From contig DASUKQ010000103.1 in NCBI GenBank assembly GCA_036278635.1, positions 11,396 through 75,395 of the forward strand: a stretch of DNA of 64,000 nucleotides. Reading direction: 5' to 3'. Position 1 is the stretch's first letter. Every line of letters starts with the position of its first letter. Positions 27,995 through 37,175 of this stretch are shown in pieces. This DNA comes from 66-474 sp036278635 (GTDB lineage Bacteria > Pseudomonadota > Gammaproteobacteria > Xanthomonadales > Rhodanobacteraceae). The notes beneath the pieces are model-generated. The model saw nothing but the letters and a program-made list of their open reading frames with translations, ran no database searches and was not told the DNA's origin. The position numbers and the translations under genes are program-made.

Positions 27995-29917
27995 ATGCTG
28001 CAAGCCATCCGCAACATGTTCAAGAGCTGGATCGTCATCGCGATCTTCGGCGTACTGGTGGTCGTTGCATTCCTGTTCTTCGGTATCGAGGGCTACTTCA
28101 GCCAGAGCAACGCAACCTGGGTGGCCAAGGTCGACGGCCACGAGATCTCGCAACAGGATTTCAATACCGCGTTCAACAATTACCGCCAGCAGCAGATGAA
28201 CGCGCCGGGCAACACCATGGATGCGGCGGACTTCAGCAAGCCAGAAGTCAAGCAGGCGGTGTTGAAGCAGGTCATCAACCGCCAGCTGTTGCTCAACGAG
28301 AACGAAAAACTCGGCATCAAGGTTCCGGACTCGGAGATTCGCGAACAGATTGCCTCGTTCCCCGTGTTCCAGGTCAATGGCAAGTTCGATTCGAGCAGCT
28401 ACCTCGCCTGGCTCGCGCAGCAGCGCAAGTCCGCGCAGCAGTTCCAGGACGAGATACGATCCGACCTCGCCACCCGCCAGGTCCCCACGGCGATCGTAGG
28501 CACCGCGTTCAGCACCAAGGCCGAGGCGGAAGGCTTCCTGCGCCTGCAATTGCAACAGCGTGACTTCAGTTTCATCGACCTGCCGCCGCCGGCGCCCACG
28601 GCCCAGCAGGCCAACGTGACCGACACGGAAATCGCCGCGTACTACAAGTCGCATCAGTCCGTGTTCATGACCCCCGAGCAGGTATCGGTGAACTACATCG
28701 ACCTCGATGCCGCGACCATGAAGGTCACCCCGGACCTGAGCGACAAGGCCCTGCAGGCCCGCTACGACAAGGAAAAAAACAGGTTCGTGAGCCCGCCCCA
28801 ATGGGAGGTCTCGCATATCCTGGTCAAGGTGCCGCCCAAGGCGACCGCAACCGAGAAAAAAGATGCGCTGGCCAAGGCGCAGCACATCGAAGAGTTGGCG
28901 AAGGCGCCCGGTGCCGATTTCGCCAAGCTCGCCGAGCAGTATTCGGACGACCTGGGCTCCAAGCGCCAGGGCGGTGACCTGGGCTGGCTGCAGAAGGGCG
29001 ATGCCGGCCCGGAGTTCCAGGCTGCACTGGACAAGATGAAGAAGGGCGAGATTTCCGATCCCGTCCTCACCTCGGAGGGGTATCACATCATCGACCTGCG
29101 CGACCTGCGTGCGGGTCACGCGGAGAGTTTCGCCCAGGTGCGGGACCAACTGGCCGCGGACGCGAAAAAGGATGCGCGCCAGGATACCTACCGGGATGTC
29201 GGGAACAAGTTGACCGACATGATCTACAACGATCCGACATCCCTGAAACCCGCGGCGCAAAAACTCGGCCTGACGGTCCAGACCACCCCGCTGTTCGGGC
29301 GTGACGGCGGCAAGACCGGTCTGGCCGCCGATCCCAAGGTGGTCAAGGCCGCGTTTTCGGACATGGTCCTGTTGCAGGGCAATACGTCGGACCCGATCGA
29401 TCTCGGGAACGACCACATGGTCGTGATCCATCTGGACAAGCACGTTCCGGCGGCCCCGAAGCCGCTCGCCGAGGTCAGCGACCAGATCAGGCAGGACATC
29501 ATCCGGCAGCGCGTGGACGCCTCGGCCAAAAAGCTCGCCGATGCGGCGCTGGCCAAGCTGAAGAGCGGGACGCCGCTGGATGCGGTGGCACAACAGGCTG
29601 GCCAGAATGTCCAGCAGAAGACCGGTGTCGTGCGCAACGCGCAGGACGTGGATCCCGATCTCCTGAAAGCCGTGTTCGAGATGGCGCATCCCGCCAAGGA
29701 CGGCGACACCAAGGCACTGGTGCCGATGGAGCAGGGGCATTACGCGCTGGTGGTCCTGAACGCGGTCAAGCCGGGTGATCCGTCCGCGGTGCCTGCACAG
29801 GCGCTGGGTTTCCTGCGTGAGCAGATGGCGCGCGCCTATGGCGACGCCGACATGCAGGCCTACCTGGACGTGCTGCGCAAGCAGAGCAAGATCGAAATTG
29901 CCGCGCAGCGCCTGTAA
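27995..29917 (+). CDS. ppiD: SurA N-terminal domain / peptidyl-prolyl isomerase PpiD
   Basis: A 640-residue inner-membrane-anchored periplasmic chaperone. A short cytoplasmic tail is followed by one transmembrane helix at about residues 12-34 (WIVIAIFGVLVVVAFLFFG), then a SurA_N-like chaperone region. A parvulin domain follows at about 265-370 (WEVSHILVKVPP; LGWLQKGDAGPEF) and a C-terminal helical region after that. It helps outer-membrane and secreted proteins leave the Sec translocon. A TACAAT at 27954-27959 may be its -10. The TAA stop is the first triplet of the 13-bp repeat that follows. Confidence 0.94.
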   Translation: MLQAIRNMFKSWIVIAIFGVLVVVAFLFFGIEGYFSQSNATWVAKVDGHEISQQDFNTAFNNYRQQQMNAPGNTMDAADFSKPEVKQAVLKQVINRQLLLNENEKLGIKVPDSEIREQIASFPVFQVNGKFDSSSYLAWLAQQRKSAQQFQDEIRSDLATRQVPTAIVGTAFSTKAEAEGFLRLQLQQRDFSFIDLPPPAPTAQQANVTDTEIAAYYKSHQSVFMTPEQVSVNYIDLDAATMKVTPDLSDKALQARYDKEKNRFVSPPQWEVSHILVKVPPKATATEKKDALAKAQHIEELAKAPGADFAKLAEQYSDDLGSKRQGGDLGWLQKGDAGPEFQAALDKMKKGEISDPVLTSEGYHIIDLRDLRAGHAESFAQVRDQLAADAKKDARQDTYRDVGNKLTDMIYNDPTSLKPAAQKLGLTVQTTPLFGRDGGKTGLAADPKVVKAAFSDMVLLQGNTSDPIDLGNDHMVVIHLDKHVPAAPKPLAEVSDQIRQDIIRQRVDASAKKLADAALAKLKSGTPLDAVAQQAGQNVQQKTGVVRNAQDVDPDLLKAVFEMAHPAKDGDTKALVPMEQGHYALVVLNAVKPGDPSAVPAQALGFLREQMARAYGDADMQAYLDVLRKQSKIEIAAQRL

Positions 29918-29992
29918 AAAGGGGACGTAAAAAGGGGACGTAAAAAGGGGACGGGGGTAATTAAGTCAATTTAATTACCCCCGTCCCCTTTT
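29915..29992. repeat. Three 13-bp repeats plus perfect 22-bp palindrome
   Basis: TAAAAAGGGGACG occurs three times in direct tandem from 29915 to 29953. The third copy opens a perfect stem-loop: 29943-29964 pairs with 29971-29992 across the loop GTCAAT. The first TAA is the ppiD stop codon. The AAAAGGGGAC palindrome resembles REP elements linked to RAYT transposases in other genomes (recalled, not searched). The T-rich right end makes it a good terminator between the convergent ppiD and fabI. Confidence 0.9.
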
Positions 29993-30005
29993 CGTTTGCG
30001 CGTTG

Positions 30006-30794
30006 CTACATCTCCAGCCCGGCCATCCCGAGCGTGTTGTAGCCTGCGTCGACGTAGGTGACCTCGCCGGTGATGCCGGACGCCAGATCGGAGCACAGGA
30101 ACGCAGCGGCGTTGCCGACTTCCTCGATGGTGACGCTGCGGCGCAACGGTGCGACCCGCGCGACGTGGTCGATCATCCTGCGCAGGCCGGCAACGCCAGA
30201 GGCGGCGAGGGTTCGGATCGGGCCGGCCGAAATCGCGTTGACGCGAGTACCCTCGGGGCCGAGGTTGTAGGCCAGGTACCGCACGTTCGCTTCGAGGCTG
30301 GCCTTGGCGAGCCCCATCACGTTGTACGACGCCAGCGCGCGTTCGGACCCCAAATACGTCAGGGTCAGGACCGCGCCGTGGCGGTCTTTCATCATCGGGC
30401 GCGCGGCCTGGGCCAGTGCGGCGAGGCTGTAGCTGGAAATGTCGTGTGCGATCCTGAAGTTCTCGCGGGTCAGGCCGTCGAGGAATTCGCCCGTCAGCGC
30501 CTCGCGTGGCGCGAAGCCGATAGAGTGGATCAGGATATCCAGGCCATCCCAGCGCTTGCCGAGCGATTCGAACAGTGACTCGATGTCGGTGTCGCGGCTG
30601 ACATCGCACGGCAGTACGATGTCGGAGCCAAGCTGGGTTGCGGCGTCGTCGACCCGGCTGCGGAGCTTCTCGTCGACGTAGGTGAAAGCCAGTTCGGCGC
30701 CTTCCCGGCGCATGGCCTGTGCGATCCCCCACGCGATCGAGCGGGTGCTGAGGATGCCGGTGACGAGCGCGCGCTTGCCTTCGAGGAAACCCAT
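30006..30794 (-). CDS. fabI: Enoyl-[acyl-carrier-protein] reductase, NADH-dependent
   Basis: A 262-residue SDR-type enzyme reducing trans-2-enoyl-ACP in the last step of fatty-acid elongation. FabI features are GFLEGKRALVTGILSTRSIAWG at the start, HSIGFAP, and the Tyr-x6-Lys pair in YNVMGLAK. The C-terminal segment is TYVDAGYNTLGM. FabI is the triclosan target. The open frame extends 13 codons upstream, but ATG 30794 gives the family start. It is convergent with ppiD. Confidence 0.95.
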   Translation of the reverse strand: MGFLEGKRALVTGILSTRSIAWGIAQAMRREGAELAFTYVDEKLRSRVDDAATQLGSDIVLPCDVSRDTDIESLFESLGKRWDGLDILIHSIGFAPREALTGEFLDGLTRENFRIAHDISSYSLAALAQAARPMMKDRHGAVLTLTYLGSERALASYNVMGLAKASLEANVRYLAYNLGPEGTRVNAISAGPIRTLAASGVAGLRRMIDHVARVAPLRRSVTIEEVGNAAAFLCSDLASGITGEVTYVDAGYNTLGMAGLEM

Positions 30795-30880
30795 ATCGAC
30801 TGTGCTCCGCAACGGAATCGGGAAGTCGCCCATTGTAAGCGGCTTTCGTGGGGAATCAGGGGCGCTCGCGCAACCAGGCC

Positions 30881-32131
30881 TCAGCCCTGTACCCGCAATT
30901 CCTCGCCGGGGCGGATGTCGTCGTCGCCCAGCTCGTTCCAGCGCTTCAGGTCATCGACGGTCACGTGGTAGCGGTGGGCGATCGACCACAGCGACTCGCC
31001 CTTGCGGACGCGGTGATGCGCCGTCGCGTGCGTCGCGGATGCATCTCCGCTCGCGGACTCCGGAGCGCCCGGCGGTTGCGTGGGTTCGGCCGGGAGGGGT
31101 GGACTGTCGTTTGGCCCCGACGCGGATTCGAACGTATCCACCTGCGCCACCGTTTCCGAGTCATCGACCTCCAGTGCTGCCGCCAGCGCGCCAGCCGCGG
31201 TCGGCGGCAACAGCAGGGTGCGCGGACTGTCGGCGGGGACGCGGGTACCGAGGTAACCGGGATTCAGTGCGCGCAGTTTCGCTTCGGAGACTTGGGCACC
31301 GCGCGCGGCGGCATCCAGGCGCATGCCTGCAGGGACGCGGATGGTCACGAGTTCCCCGGAGGGCAGGGCCTGCGGCAACTCGACGTGGAAACGTTCCGGT
31401 TCGCGCAGGATGCAGTTCAGAGCCATCAGCTTGGCGAGATGATTGCGGGTGGTGGAACTGACCGGGATGTCCGGAATCGCGCCGTCGCCCAGGTCAGGAT
31501 GATGCCGCAGGGCGCCCAGCACGGCGTACTGCCCCGCGTTGTAGGCCATGTCGGCGAGCCGCCAGTCGTCGAAGCGCTTGCCGAATGCGGCGAGCATCTT
31601 GACGGCGACCCGGGTCGAGGCGACCGGGTCGAGACGGCCGTCGTAACGGCGGTCGATGGTGATGCCGTGCGCGCGTGCGGTTCGCGGCATCAGTTGCCAC
31701 ATTCCCGCAGGATCGCCGCGACGGCTGGGCTCGGAGGCGTTGTACGAGCTTTCCAGCATCGGCAGCATCACGAATTCGCCCGGAATTCCCGCAGTCTGCA
31801 GCTGTTCCTTCACGTACAGCATCAATGGCAGCGCCTGTTGCACCATTTGCTCGAAATGGGCGGGCGAGCGCGTGTACATGGCCAGCTTGGCGCGAACGAG
31901 CGGTGAATCGTTGCAGTCGTGCATCACGAAGCTGGCGGTGAGGCTGGCCCAGGGTTCGACACCGGCCTGTGGCGTACGCACGAGCGGCACGACCGTGGTC
32001 GGGGGCGGTTCGGGGCGCGGGGTCACCACCGCGGGGCTGGCTGTTGGTCTGGTCGGCCCGACTGCGCAGGCGGCGAGCAACGCGCAGGCGGCAAGCGTCG
32101 CGCCCAGGCGGCTGGCGTGTCGCGGACTCAT
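30881..32131 (-). CDS. mltD: Membrane-bound lytic murein transglycosylase (MltD-like) with LysM
   Basis: A 416-residue lipoprotein. A signal peptide with lipobox LAACA is at about residues 17-21. A transglycosylase SLT domain follows at about 90-230, with the catalytic Glu in LPMLESSYN, then GMWQLMPRTARAHG and DMAYNAG. A Pro-rich linker leads to a C-terminal LysM domain (HRVRKGESLWSIAHRYHVT). It cleaves peptidoglycan glycan strands to anhydro-muropeptides at the outer membrane. The start overlaps the gloB stop (ATGA), so the two are coupled, as in many Gammaproteobacteria. E. coli MltD has more LysM repeats. Confidence 0.92.
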   Translation of the reverse strand: MSPRHASRLGATLAACALLAACAVGPTRPTASPAVVTPRPEPPPTTVVPLVRTPQAGVEPWASLTASFVMHDCNDSPLVRAKLAMYTRSPAHFEQMVQQALPLMLYVKEQLQTAGIPGEFVMLPMLESSYNASEPSRRGDPAGMWQLMPRTARAHGITIDRRYDGRLDPVASTRVAVKMLAAFGKRFDDWRLADMAYNAGQYAVLGALRHHPDLGDGAIPDIPVSSTTRNHLAKLMALNCILREPERFHVELPQALPSGELVTIRVPAGMRLDAAARGAQVSEAKLRALNPGYLGTRVPADSPRTLLLPPTAAGALAAALEVDDSETVAQVDTFESASGPNDSPPLPAEPTQPPGAPESASGDASATHATAHHRVRKGESLWSIAHRYHVTVDDLKRWNELGDDDIRPGEELRVQG

Positions 32132-32907
32132 GCGCGAAAGTGGTCCTTGGCGAGTCGCAACGCCGCAAACCGGTCCACGCGGCTGGCATCGGGCTTCGGA
32201 GCACCGGGCCAGGGGATGCGCTCGTTTGCGATGGCGTCTGTCCTCAGGAACGGATTGGCGGCGCGTTCGTCGGCCAGCCGTGCAGGCAGGGTGGGTTCGC
32301 CGCGCTCGCGCAGGGCGTGAGCGGCCGCGGCGCGGGTTTGCAGCGCGCGGTTGTCCGTTTCGACCGTCAAGGCGAAGGCCGCGTTGGCGACGGTGTATTC
32401 GTGCCCGCAACAGACCTTGGTGTCGTCCGGCAGCCCCGCCAGGCGGTCGAGCGAAGCCAGCATTTCGGAGGGGGTTCCCTCGAACAGTCGGCCACAGCCC
32501 AGGCTGAACAAGGTGTCGCCGCAAAAAAGCAGACCCTCGCCGTGATAGGCGATGTGACTGCGCGTGTGTCCGTGTACCTCGATGACGTTGAAGCGGATCG
32601 CCGGCGCCGGAATCCCGACCTCGTCGCCATCGCCCACACGTCGGAGGGTGCCGGGGATCCGGTCGTCGTGGGGCCCGTACACCGTGGCGCCGGGGAAACG
32701 CGCGGCGAGTTCCGGCGTTCCACCGACGTGGTCGGCATGGTGGTGGGTCAGCAGGATGGTGGTCAACGCAAGACCTTCTGCATCCAGTGCGTGCAGGACC
32801 GGCGCGGCCTCCCCGGGGTCCACGGCCAACGCGGTACCCGAGGCGGGATCGGCCAGTAGCCAGATATAGTTGTCACGCAGGGCGGGTAGGGGGCGCAGCG
32901 ACAGCAT
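32128..32907 (-). CDS. gloB: Hydroxyacylglutathione hydrolase (glyoxalase II)
   Basis: A 259-residue metallo-beta-lactamase-fold enzyme hydrolysing S-lactoylglutathione to lactate and glutathione. The binuclear metal motif is THHHADHVGG near residue 54; further ligands are in HGHTRSHI and in the Asp of FCGDTLF. The C-terminal glutathione-binding helix region carries NPFLR. Start MLSLRPLPALRDNYIW is the standard one. It is divergent from the methyltransferase-rnhA-dnaQ genes. Confidence 0.95.
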   Translation of the reverse strand: MLSLRPLPALRDNYIWLLADPASGTALAVDPGEAAPVLHALDAEGLALTTILLTHHHADHVGGTPELAARFPGATVYGPHDDRIPGTLRRVGDGDEVGIPAPAIRFNVIEVHGHTRSHIAYHGEGLLFCGDTLFSLGCGRLFEGTPSEMLASLDRLAGLPDDTKVCCGHEYTVANAAFALTVETDNRALQTRAAAAHALRERGEPTLPARLADERAANPFLRTDAIANERIPWPGAPKPDASRVDRFAALRLAKDHFRA

Positions 32908-33059
32908 GGCCGAACCGGCAAAATGGCGACCTTAACAGTCGTGCCGGTGACGTTCGTTAGTTTGGCGTTAACCGGCTGCCCGCTTATCGTTCGCTGATGA
33001 ATCCGTCACAATACCGATTCATCCCGTTCTCTCATTTCCCGTTGCGATTGCAGACGACG

Positions 33060-33713
33060 ATGCCGGCACGCCAATTCGACACGAGGGGTCCCGCCCTGGC
33101 CGCGCTGGGCGCCGACACTTCGGTGCTGTGTGCGGATCGTCTTGCGCGGGTCGCCGGAACCCATGCCCTGGTGCTGGATGGCCTCGCCCTGCATGAACCG
33201 GCGGTTGCGGGGGTGGCGTGCTGGACGAGCCTGCATCCGGATCCCGATGGCGCGTTTTGGCGTGGTCCGCTGCGTGCCGCCGTCGATGAGCTGCCGTTCG
33301 GCGACGAATCGTTTTGCGCGGTGCTGGTGCGCTTTGCGGAACGCGCCGACGTTGCGCCCGAAACCATCGCCGGGGAACTGGCGCGAGTTCTCGCCAATCA
33401 CGGCACCTTGCTGGTCGCCGGCTTGCATCCGCGTTCGCTGTGGCGCGCCGGAGTCGCGCCGGGGCGCTGGGAGCGCTCACTGCGGATGGCGGGCCTGGAG
33501 GTTGCACCGGTCAGGCGGTGCGGGTCGCCCTGGCCGCGGGCGAACGGCGCAGCCGGGCTGCCGGGATGGCTGGTACGGGGAACGGGCGGAGCTTACGTCA
33601 TCGAGGCACACCGGCGCGTCGTGACTGCGATACCGCTGCGCAAGTCGGCGTCGAGCCGCCGGGTGGTCGAAGCCAAGCCGGCACTCCCGGGCGCCCATCG
33701 GCAATGTGCATGA
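33060..33713 (+). CDS. Putative SAM-dependent methyltransferase (YafS-like), degenerate
   Basis: About 217 residues. The part with DELPFGDESFCAVLVRFA and VLANHGTLLVAGLHPRSLWR is typical of the second half of class I methyltransferases. The glycine-rich SAM motif is poor (LVLDGLALHE), so activity is uncertain. In E. coli the order gloB-yafS-rnhA-dnaQ has the same arrangement, which supports YafS. ATG 33060 is preferred; ATG 32997 would add 21 residues, and neither has a clear ribosome site. Its stop overlaps the rnhA start. Confidence 0.72.
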   Translation: MPARQFDTRGPALAALGADTSVLCADRLARVAGTHALVLDGLALHEPAVAGVACWTSLHPDPDGAFWRGPLRAAVDELPFGDESFCAVLVRFAERADVAPETIAGELARVLANHGTLLVAGLHPRSLWRAGVAPGRWERSLRMAGLEVAPVRRCGSPWPRANGAAGLPGWLVRGTGGAYVIEAHRRVVTAIPLRKSASSRRVVEAKPALPGAHRQCA

Positions 33714-34162
33714 GTGGGAGCGACACGGTCGAGGTGTTCACCGACGGCGCCTGTCTCGGCAACCCGGGACCCGGCGGCTGGGCGGCGTTGCTGCGCTGGC
33801 GCGGCAGTGAAAAGCTGCTTGCGGGCGGAGAGGCGAATACCACCAACAACCGCATGGAGTTGACGGCGGCGATCGTGGCGCTGGAGTCGCTGAAGCGGGA
33901 ATGCAGCGTGCTGCTCACCACCGATTCGCAGTACGTTCGCCACGGGATCGAGCAATGGCTGGAACGGTGGCGCGCCAACGGATGGAAAACCGCCGGCCGG
34001 CAGCCCGTCAAGAATCAGGATCTGTGGGAACGCCTTGCCGCGGCGAGTGCGCGCCACAGGGTGCGCTGGGCGTGGGTGCGCGGGCACAGCGGACACCCGG
34101 AAAACGAACGGGTCGATCGCGCTGCGCGCGAACAGGCCGAGCGCTTGAAGGAACGGCCATGA
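33710..34162 (+). CDS. rnhA: Ribonuclease HI
   Basis: A 150-residue endonuclease removing RNA from RNA-DNA hybrids. The catalytic residues are visible: Asp12 (FTDGACLGNPG), Glu50 (NNRMEL), Asp72 (TTDSQYV) and a C-terminal Asp in ERVDRAAR. The basic handle (ERWRANGWKTAGRQPVKNQDLW) is present. ATG 33710 overlaps the preceding stop (ATGA); ATG 33704 is also in frame. It is coupled to dnaQ. Confidence 0.96.
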   Translation: MSGSDTVEVFTDGACLGNPGPGGWAALLRWRGSEKLLAGGEANTTNNRMELTAAIVALESLKRECSVLLTTDSQYVRHGIEQWLERWRANGWKTAGRQPVKNQDLWERLAAASARHRVRWAWVRGHSGHPENERVDRAAREQAERLKERP

Positions 34163-34887
34163 CGCGCAAGGTGGTCCTGGACACCGAGACGACCGGACTC
34201 GAGGTCGAACGCGGACATCGGGTGATCGAGATCGGATGCGTGGAACTGGTCGATCGACGTCCGAGCGGGCGCACGTTCCAGCGATACGTGAATCCGGAAC
34301 GGGCCATCGACCCTGGCGCGGTGGCGGTCCACGGCATTACCAACGAGTTCCTGCGCGACAAGCCGAGGTTCGCGGAAATTGCAGGCGATCTCGTGGCATT
34401 CGTCGATGGCGCGGAATTGCTGATCCACAACGCGGCGTTCGATACCGCCTTTCTCGACGACGAGTTACGGCGCGCCGGAAGCGTTTACGGACAGCTCGGC
34501 GACCACGTGACGATCGTGGATACGCTCGACCTCGCGCGCAAGAAATACCCGGGCCAGAAGAACACCCTCGATGCGCTGTGCAAACGGCTGGGGGTCGACA
34601 ACAGTCGCCGCGAAGTCCACGGGGCCCTGCTTGACGCGCATCTGCTGGCCGACGTCTGGGTCGCGATGACCGCCGGGCAGACGGACTTGGCACTGGGCAG
34701 CGGCGAGCCGCATGCAAGGAACGGCGCCACCGCTGTGGACCCGACCATCGCCGGGCTTGACGTGCGACCGCGGGTATTGCGGGCCTCGGCGGAAGAAACC
34801 GCAGCCCACGCCGCGCGGCTGGATGCGCTGGACCGCGCCAGCGGCCAAGGCAGCCTGTGGCGGCGCGGGGACACCGTCGGCGGATAG
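34159..34887 (+). CDS. dnaQ: DNA polymerase III epsilon subunit (proofreading exonuclease)
   Basis: A 242-residue 3'-5' exonuclease of the replicase core. The DEDD motifs are ExoI DTETTGLE near residue 8, ExoII in LIHNAAFDTAFLDDE, and ExoIII HGALLDAHLLADVW near residue 155. A C-terminal Ala-rich tail of about 70 residues contacts the alpha subunit. The gene overlaps rnhA by four bases. The family length is normal. Confidence 0.96.
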   Translation: MTRKVVLDTETTGLEVERGHRVIEIGCVELVDRRPSGRTFQRYVNPERAIDPGAVAVHGITNEFLRDKPRFAEIAGDLVAFVDGAELLIHNAAFDTAFLDDELRRAGSVYGQLGDHVTIVDTLDLARKKYPGQKNTLDALCKRLGVDNSRREVHGALLDAHLLADVWVAMTAGQTDLALGSGEPHARNGATAVDPTIAGLDVRPRVLRASAEETAAHAARLDALDRASGQGSLWRRGDTVGG

Positions 34888-34962
34888 CTCGCTTCGCGCG
34901 AGGTTTCATGATCGTGCTGCCCGGGGACGCCGGATCGCGTGGTGCGCCGGCATGGCGCCCGG

Positions 34963-35667
34963 TCACCTGATCCTGACCAGCACCGCGGTGATGTTGTCGC
35001 GGCCGCCGGCATCGAGCGCGGCGAGCAGCAGGTGGTCCACGCATTCCTGCGCCGCAAGATCGGTTCGCGACAACGTCGCGGCGATGCGGGCATCGTCCAG
35101 CTCCTCGGTCAGGCCGTCGCTGCAGAGCAGAAACTGCATGCCGGACGAGCAACGCCCCGTCAGCGGCTCGATCCTGAGGATTTCGGGCGGCGTGATGCCA
35201 AGTGCTTGCGTGATCTGGTTGCGCTGTGGATGCGTACGGGCCTCATCGGCGGTGAGGGTGCCGTTGTCGACGAGTTCCTGCACGACCGAGTCGTCACGGG
35301 ACAACTGCCGGAGCTCGCCCTGCGACCACAGGTAGATGCGGCTGTCGCCGACCCATGCGATTTCGAAATCGTGGTCGTCGCCGAGTTTCAACGCCGCAAG
35401 CGTGGTGCCCATCGGCAGCGTGGCATCATCCCTCGGACAGGCGAGGATCGCGTCGCTGGCGCGCAACGTCGCTTCACTCAGGTCGGCCCCCGCGGCAACG
35501 GACTCCACGACCGCAGTCCTTGCCATCGCGCTGGCGATCTCGCCGTGCGCGTGGCCGCCAAGGCCGTCGGCGACGAGAAACAGTCCGAGCGCGCCATCGG
35601 CCCAGTAGGTGTCTTCGTTGTGTTCGCGACGCAACCCGGCGTGGGTCGCGTGTCCGAATTCGATCAT
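34963..35667 (-). CDS. PP2C-family protein serine/threonine phosphatase
   Basis: A 234-residue soluble phosphatase. The metal-binding motifs are REHNEDTYW, VADGLGGHAHGE, GDSRIYL, LCSDGLTEEL and GGRDNITAVLV, in the canonical PP2C order. Such stand-alone phosphatases often oppose Hanks-type kinases, sometimes in type VI secretion, but no kinase is nearby. It is convergent with dnaQ and lies upstream of an unknown gene on the same strand. Confidence 0.9.
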   Translation of the reverse strand: MIEFGHATHAGLRREHNEDTYWADGALGLFLVADGLGGHAHGEIASAMARTAVVESVAAGADLSEATLRASDAILACPRDDATLPMGTTLAALKLGDDHDFEIAWVGDSRIYLWSQGELRQLSRDDSVVQELVDNGTLTADEARTHPQRNQITQALGITPPEILRIEPLTGRCSSGMQFLLCSDGLTEELDDARIAATLSRTDLAAQECVDHLLLAALDAGGRDNITAVLVRIR

Positions 35668-35731
35668 GGCGAACGCGCGCGGGCGCGGGCTGGGGGAGGG
35701 GCGGCCGGACGGATCGGCGATGGATGTGGCG

Positions 35732-36118
35732 TCAAGCCTCGTTCCCGTTGGATTCCAGGCGTGAAGAGAACACCTTCAATTCGCGCATGATGCGCAACAC
35801 GTGACGATGCAGTTCCTCGCTCTCCGGCGCGGTGGCGTTGCGCGTCTCGTGATATACCAGTGCGAGCCACAGCGCCAGGCCCCGCATGCGCACCTGCACG
35901 TTGTCGGAGCGGGCGCGGTCGTAGCCGACGTCGAGGCCGCCGGTGGTGACCCCTTCTTCGGTCTGGGTTCCGTACAGGGCAGGATCCGCACTTTCTGCGA
36001 CGCTGTCGCACTCGCGACCAATCAACTCGGCGAGTTGTTCGCGATAGGAGCGCGGCAGCTCCAGGCTGCGCTGCTCGATTTCGGCGAGTTGGCGCCGCAG
36101 TCGCGCGCTGTGGCTCAT
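35732..36118 (-). CDS. Hypothetical protein
   Basis: About 128 residues from ATG 36118, or 155 from GTG 36199; neither start has a convincing ribosome site. The sequence is soluble and charged, with a helix-rich N-terminus (RRQLAEIEQRSLEL) and a C-terminal helix (HRHVLRIMRELKVFSSRLE). I do not recognise a family. It lies between psd and the PP2C gene on the same strand, with 133 bp to psd. Confidence 0.6.
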   Translation of the reverse strand: MSHSARLRRQLAEIEQRSLELPRSYREQLAELIGRECDSVAESADPALYGTQTEEGVTTGGLDVGYDRARSDNVQVRMRGLALWLALVYHETRNATAPESEELHRHVLRIMRELKVFSSRLESNGNEA

Positions 36119-36251
36119 GGCCGTGACACGCGTGACAAGGCGCCGGAGGTAATTGCCCCCCGATTTCGGATGTTCTGGGACCAACGACAGGTTCCTCACG
36201 CAGATTCACCATTCCCCTGCATCCGGCGATTGTGCCTTGATCACGGGTCGC

Positions 36252-37091
36252 CTACAAATGCCCCAGCCGTTGGCCGACCTGAACGCGTGACCCGCTTGCG
36301 AAGGTCCGGTCGAGCCGCCCCGGCCGCGGCAGCAGCACGATCACCGTGGAACCCATTTCGAAGCGTCCCATCTCCGCGAAGCGGGCCAGCCGAATCCCGT
36401 GTCCACGCCAGTCGCGCCGGGTCATCGCCCGCGCGTACGGGGGCACTTCCGGCCCGCTCCAGACGGTGGTGATTCCCGATACCAGCATTGCGCCGACCAA
36501 AGCCACCACGAAGGGTCCGCGGCTTCCGTGGAAGTGGCAGATCAGCCGCTCGTTGCGCGCGAACAGACGGGGGATCCCCGCCACCGGCCCCGGCGCGACG
36601 CTGAACAGCCGCCCGGGAACGTGCAGGGTTTCGACCAGCTCGCCGTCAAGGGGCATGTGTACCCGGTGATAGTCGCGTGGAGAAAGGTAGATCGTCACGA
36701 AGCACCCTTCGCGAAGGTTCGCGGCCCATGCCTCGTCGGCGACCAGTTCGGCGATCGTATAGTCGCGACCCTTGGCTTGCAGGATGCGACCCCCGTCGAC
36801 ATTGCCGATCTGGCTGATCGTGCCATCCGCGGGGCTCACGACCGTGGCGTCGTCGCCATCCGCATGCCGCGCACCCACGCGCAACGCGCGCGTGAAGAAT
36901 GCATTGAACGTCCGGTACGCGCGCGGGTCGGGTTGCGCCGCTTCGGTCATGTCCACGCCGTAGGCCCGGACCACCCGGCGGATCAGGAAATCCTTCCAGG
37001 GTTGCCAGCTCCAGCGCGTCGCCTTCCGCACGATGCCGCTCAAGGTCTTTTGCGGGACGAGGTATTGCAGCAGCGTGGGGATCGTCATCAT
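36252..37091 (-). CDS. psd: Phosphatidylserine decarboxylase proenzyme
   Basis: A 279-residue inner-membrane enzyme making phosphatidylethanolamine. Conserved segments are TFNAFFTRALR, SPADGTISQIG with the catalytic Asp, and YLSPRDYHRVHMP. The self-cleavage site reads MGST with Ser248, where E. coli has LGST; cleavage there makes the pyruvoyl group. The length is slightly below E. coli Psd (322). The start is ATG 37091 or the adjacent ATG. It is divergent from prmB with 84 bp between. Confidence 0.94.
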   Translation of the reverse strand: MMTIPTLLQYLVPQKTLSGIVRKATRWSWQPWKDFLIRRVVRAYGVDMTEAAQPDPRAYRTFNAFFTRALRVGARHADGDDATVVSPADGTISQIGNVDGGRILQAKGRDYTIAELVADEAWAANLREGCFVTIYLSPRDYHRVHMPLDGELVETLHVPGRLFSVAPGPVAGIPRLFARNERLICHFHGSRGPFVVALVGAMLVSGITTVWSGPEVPPYARAMTRRDWRGHGIRLARFAEMGRFEMGSTVIVLLPRPGRLDRTFASGSRVQVGQRLGHL

Positions 37092-37175
37092 GAAAGTCTA
37101 GCTGCGGATCGATCCGGAAAAAGCGGTGCGGATCCGTCCCGCATCTATACTTCGCGCTTTCCCGCGCCCGCCGTC

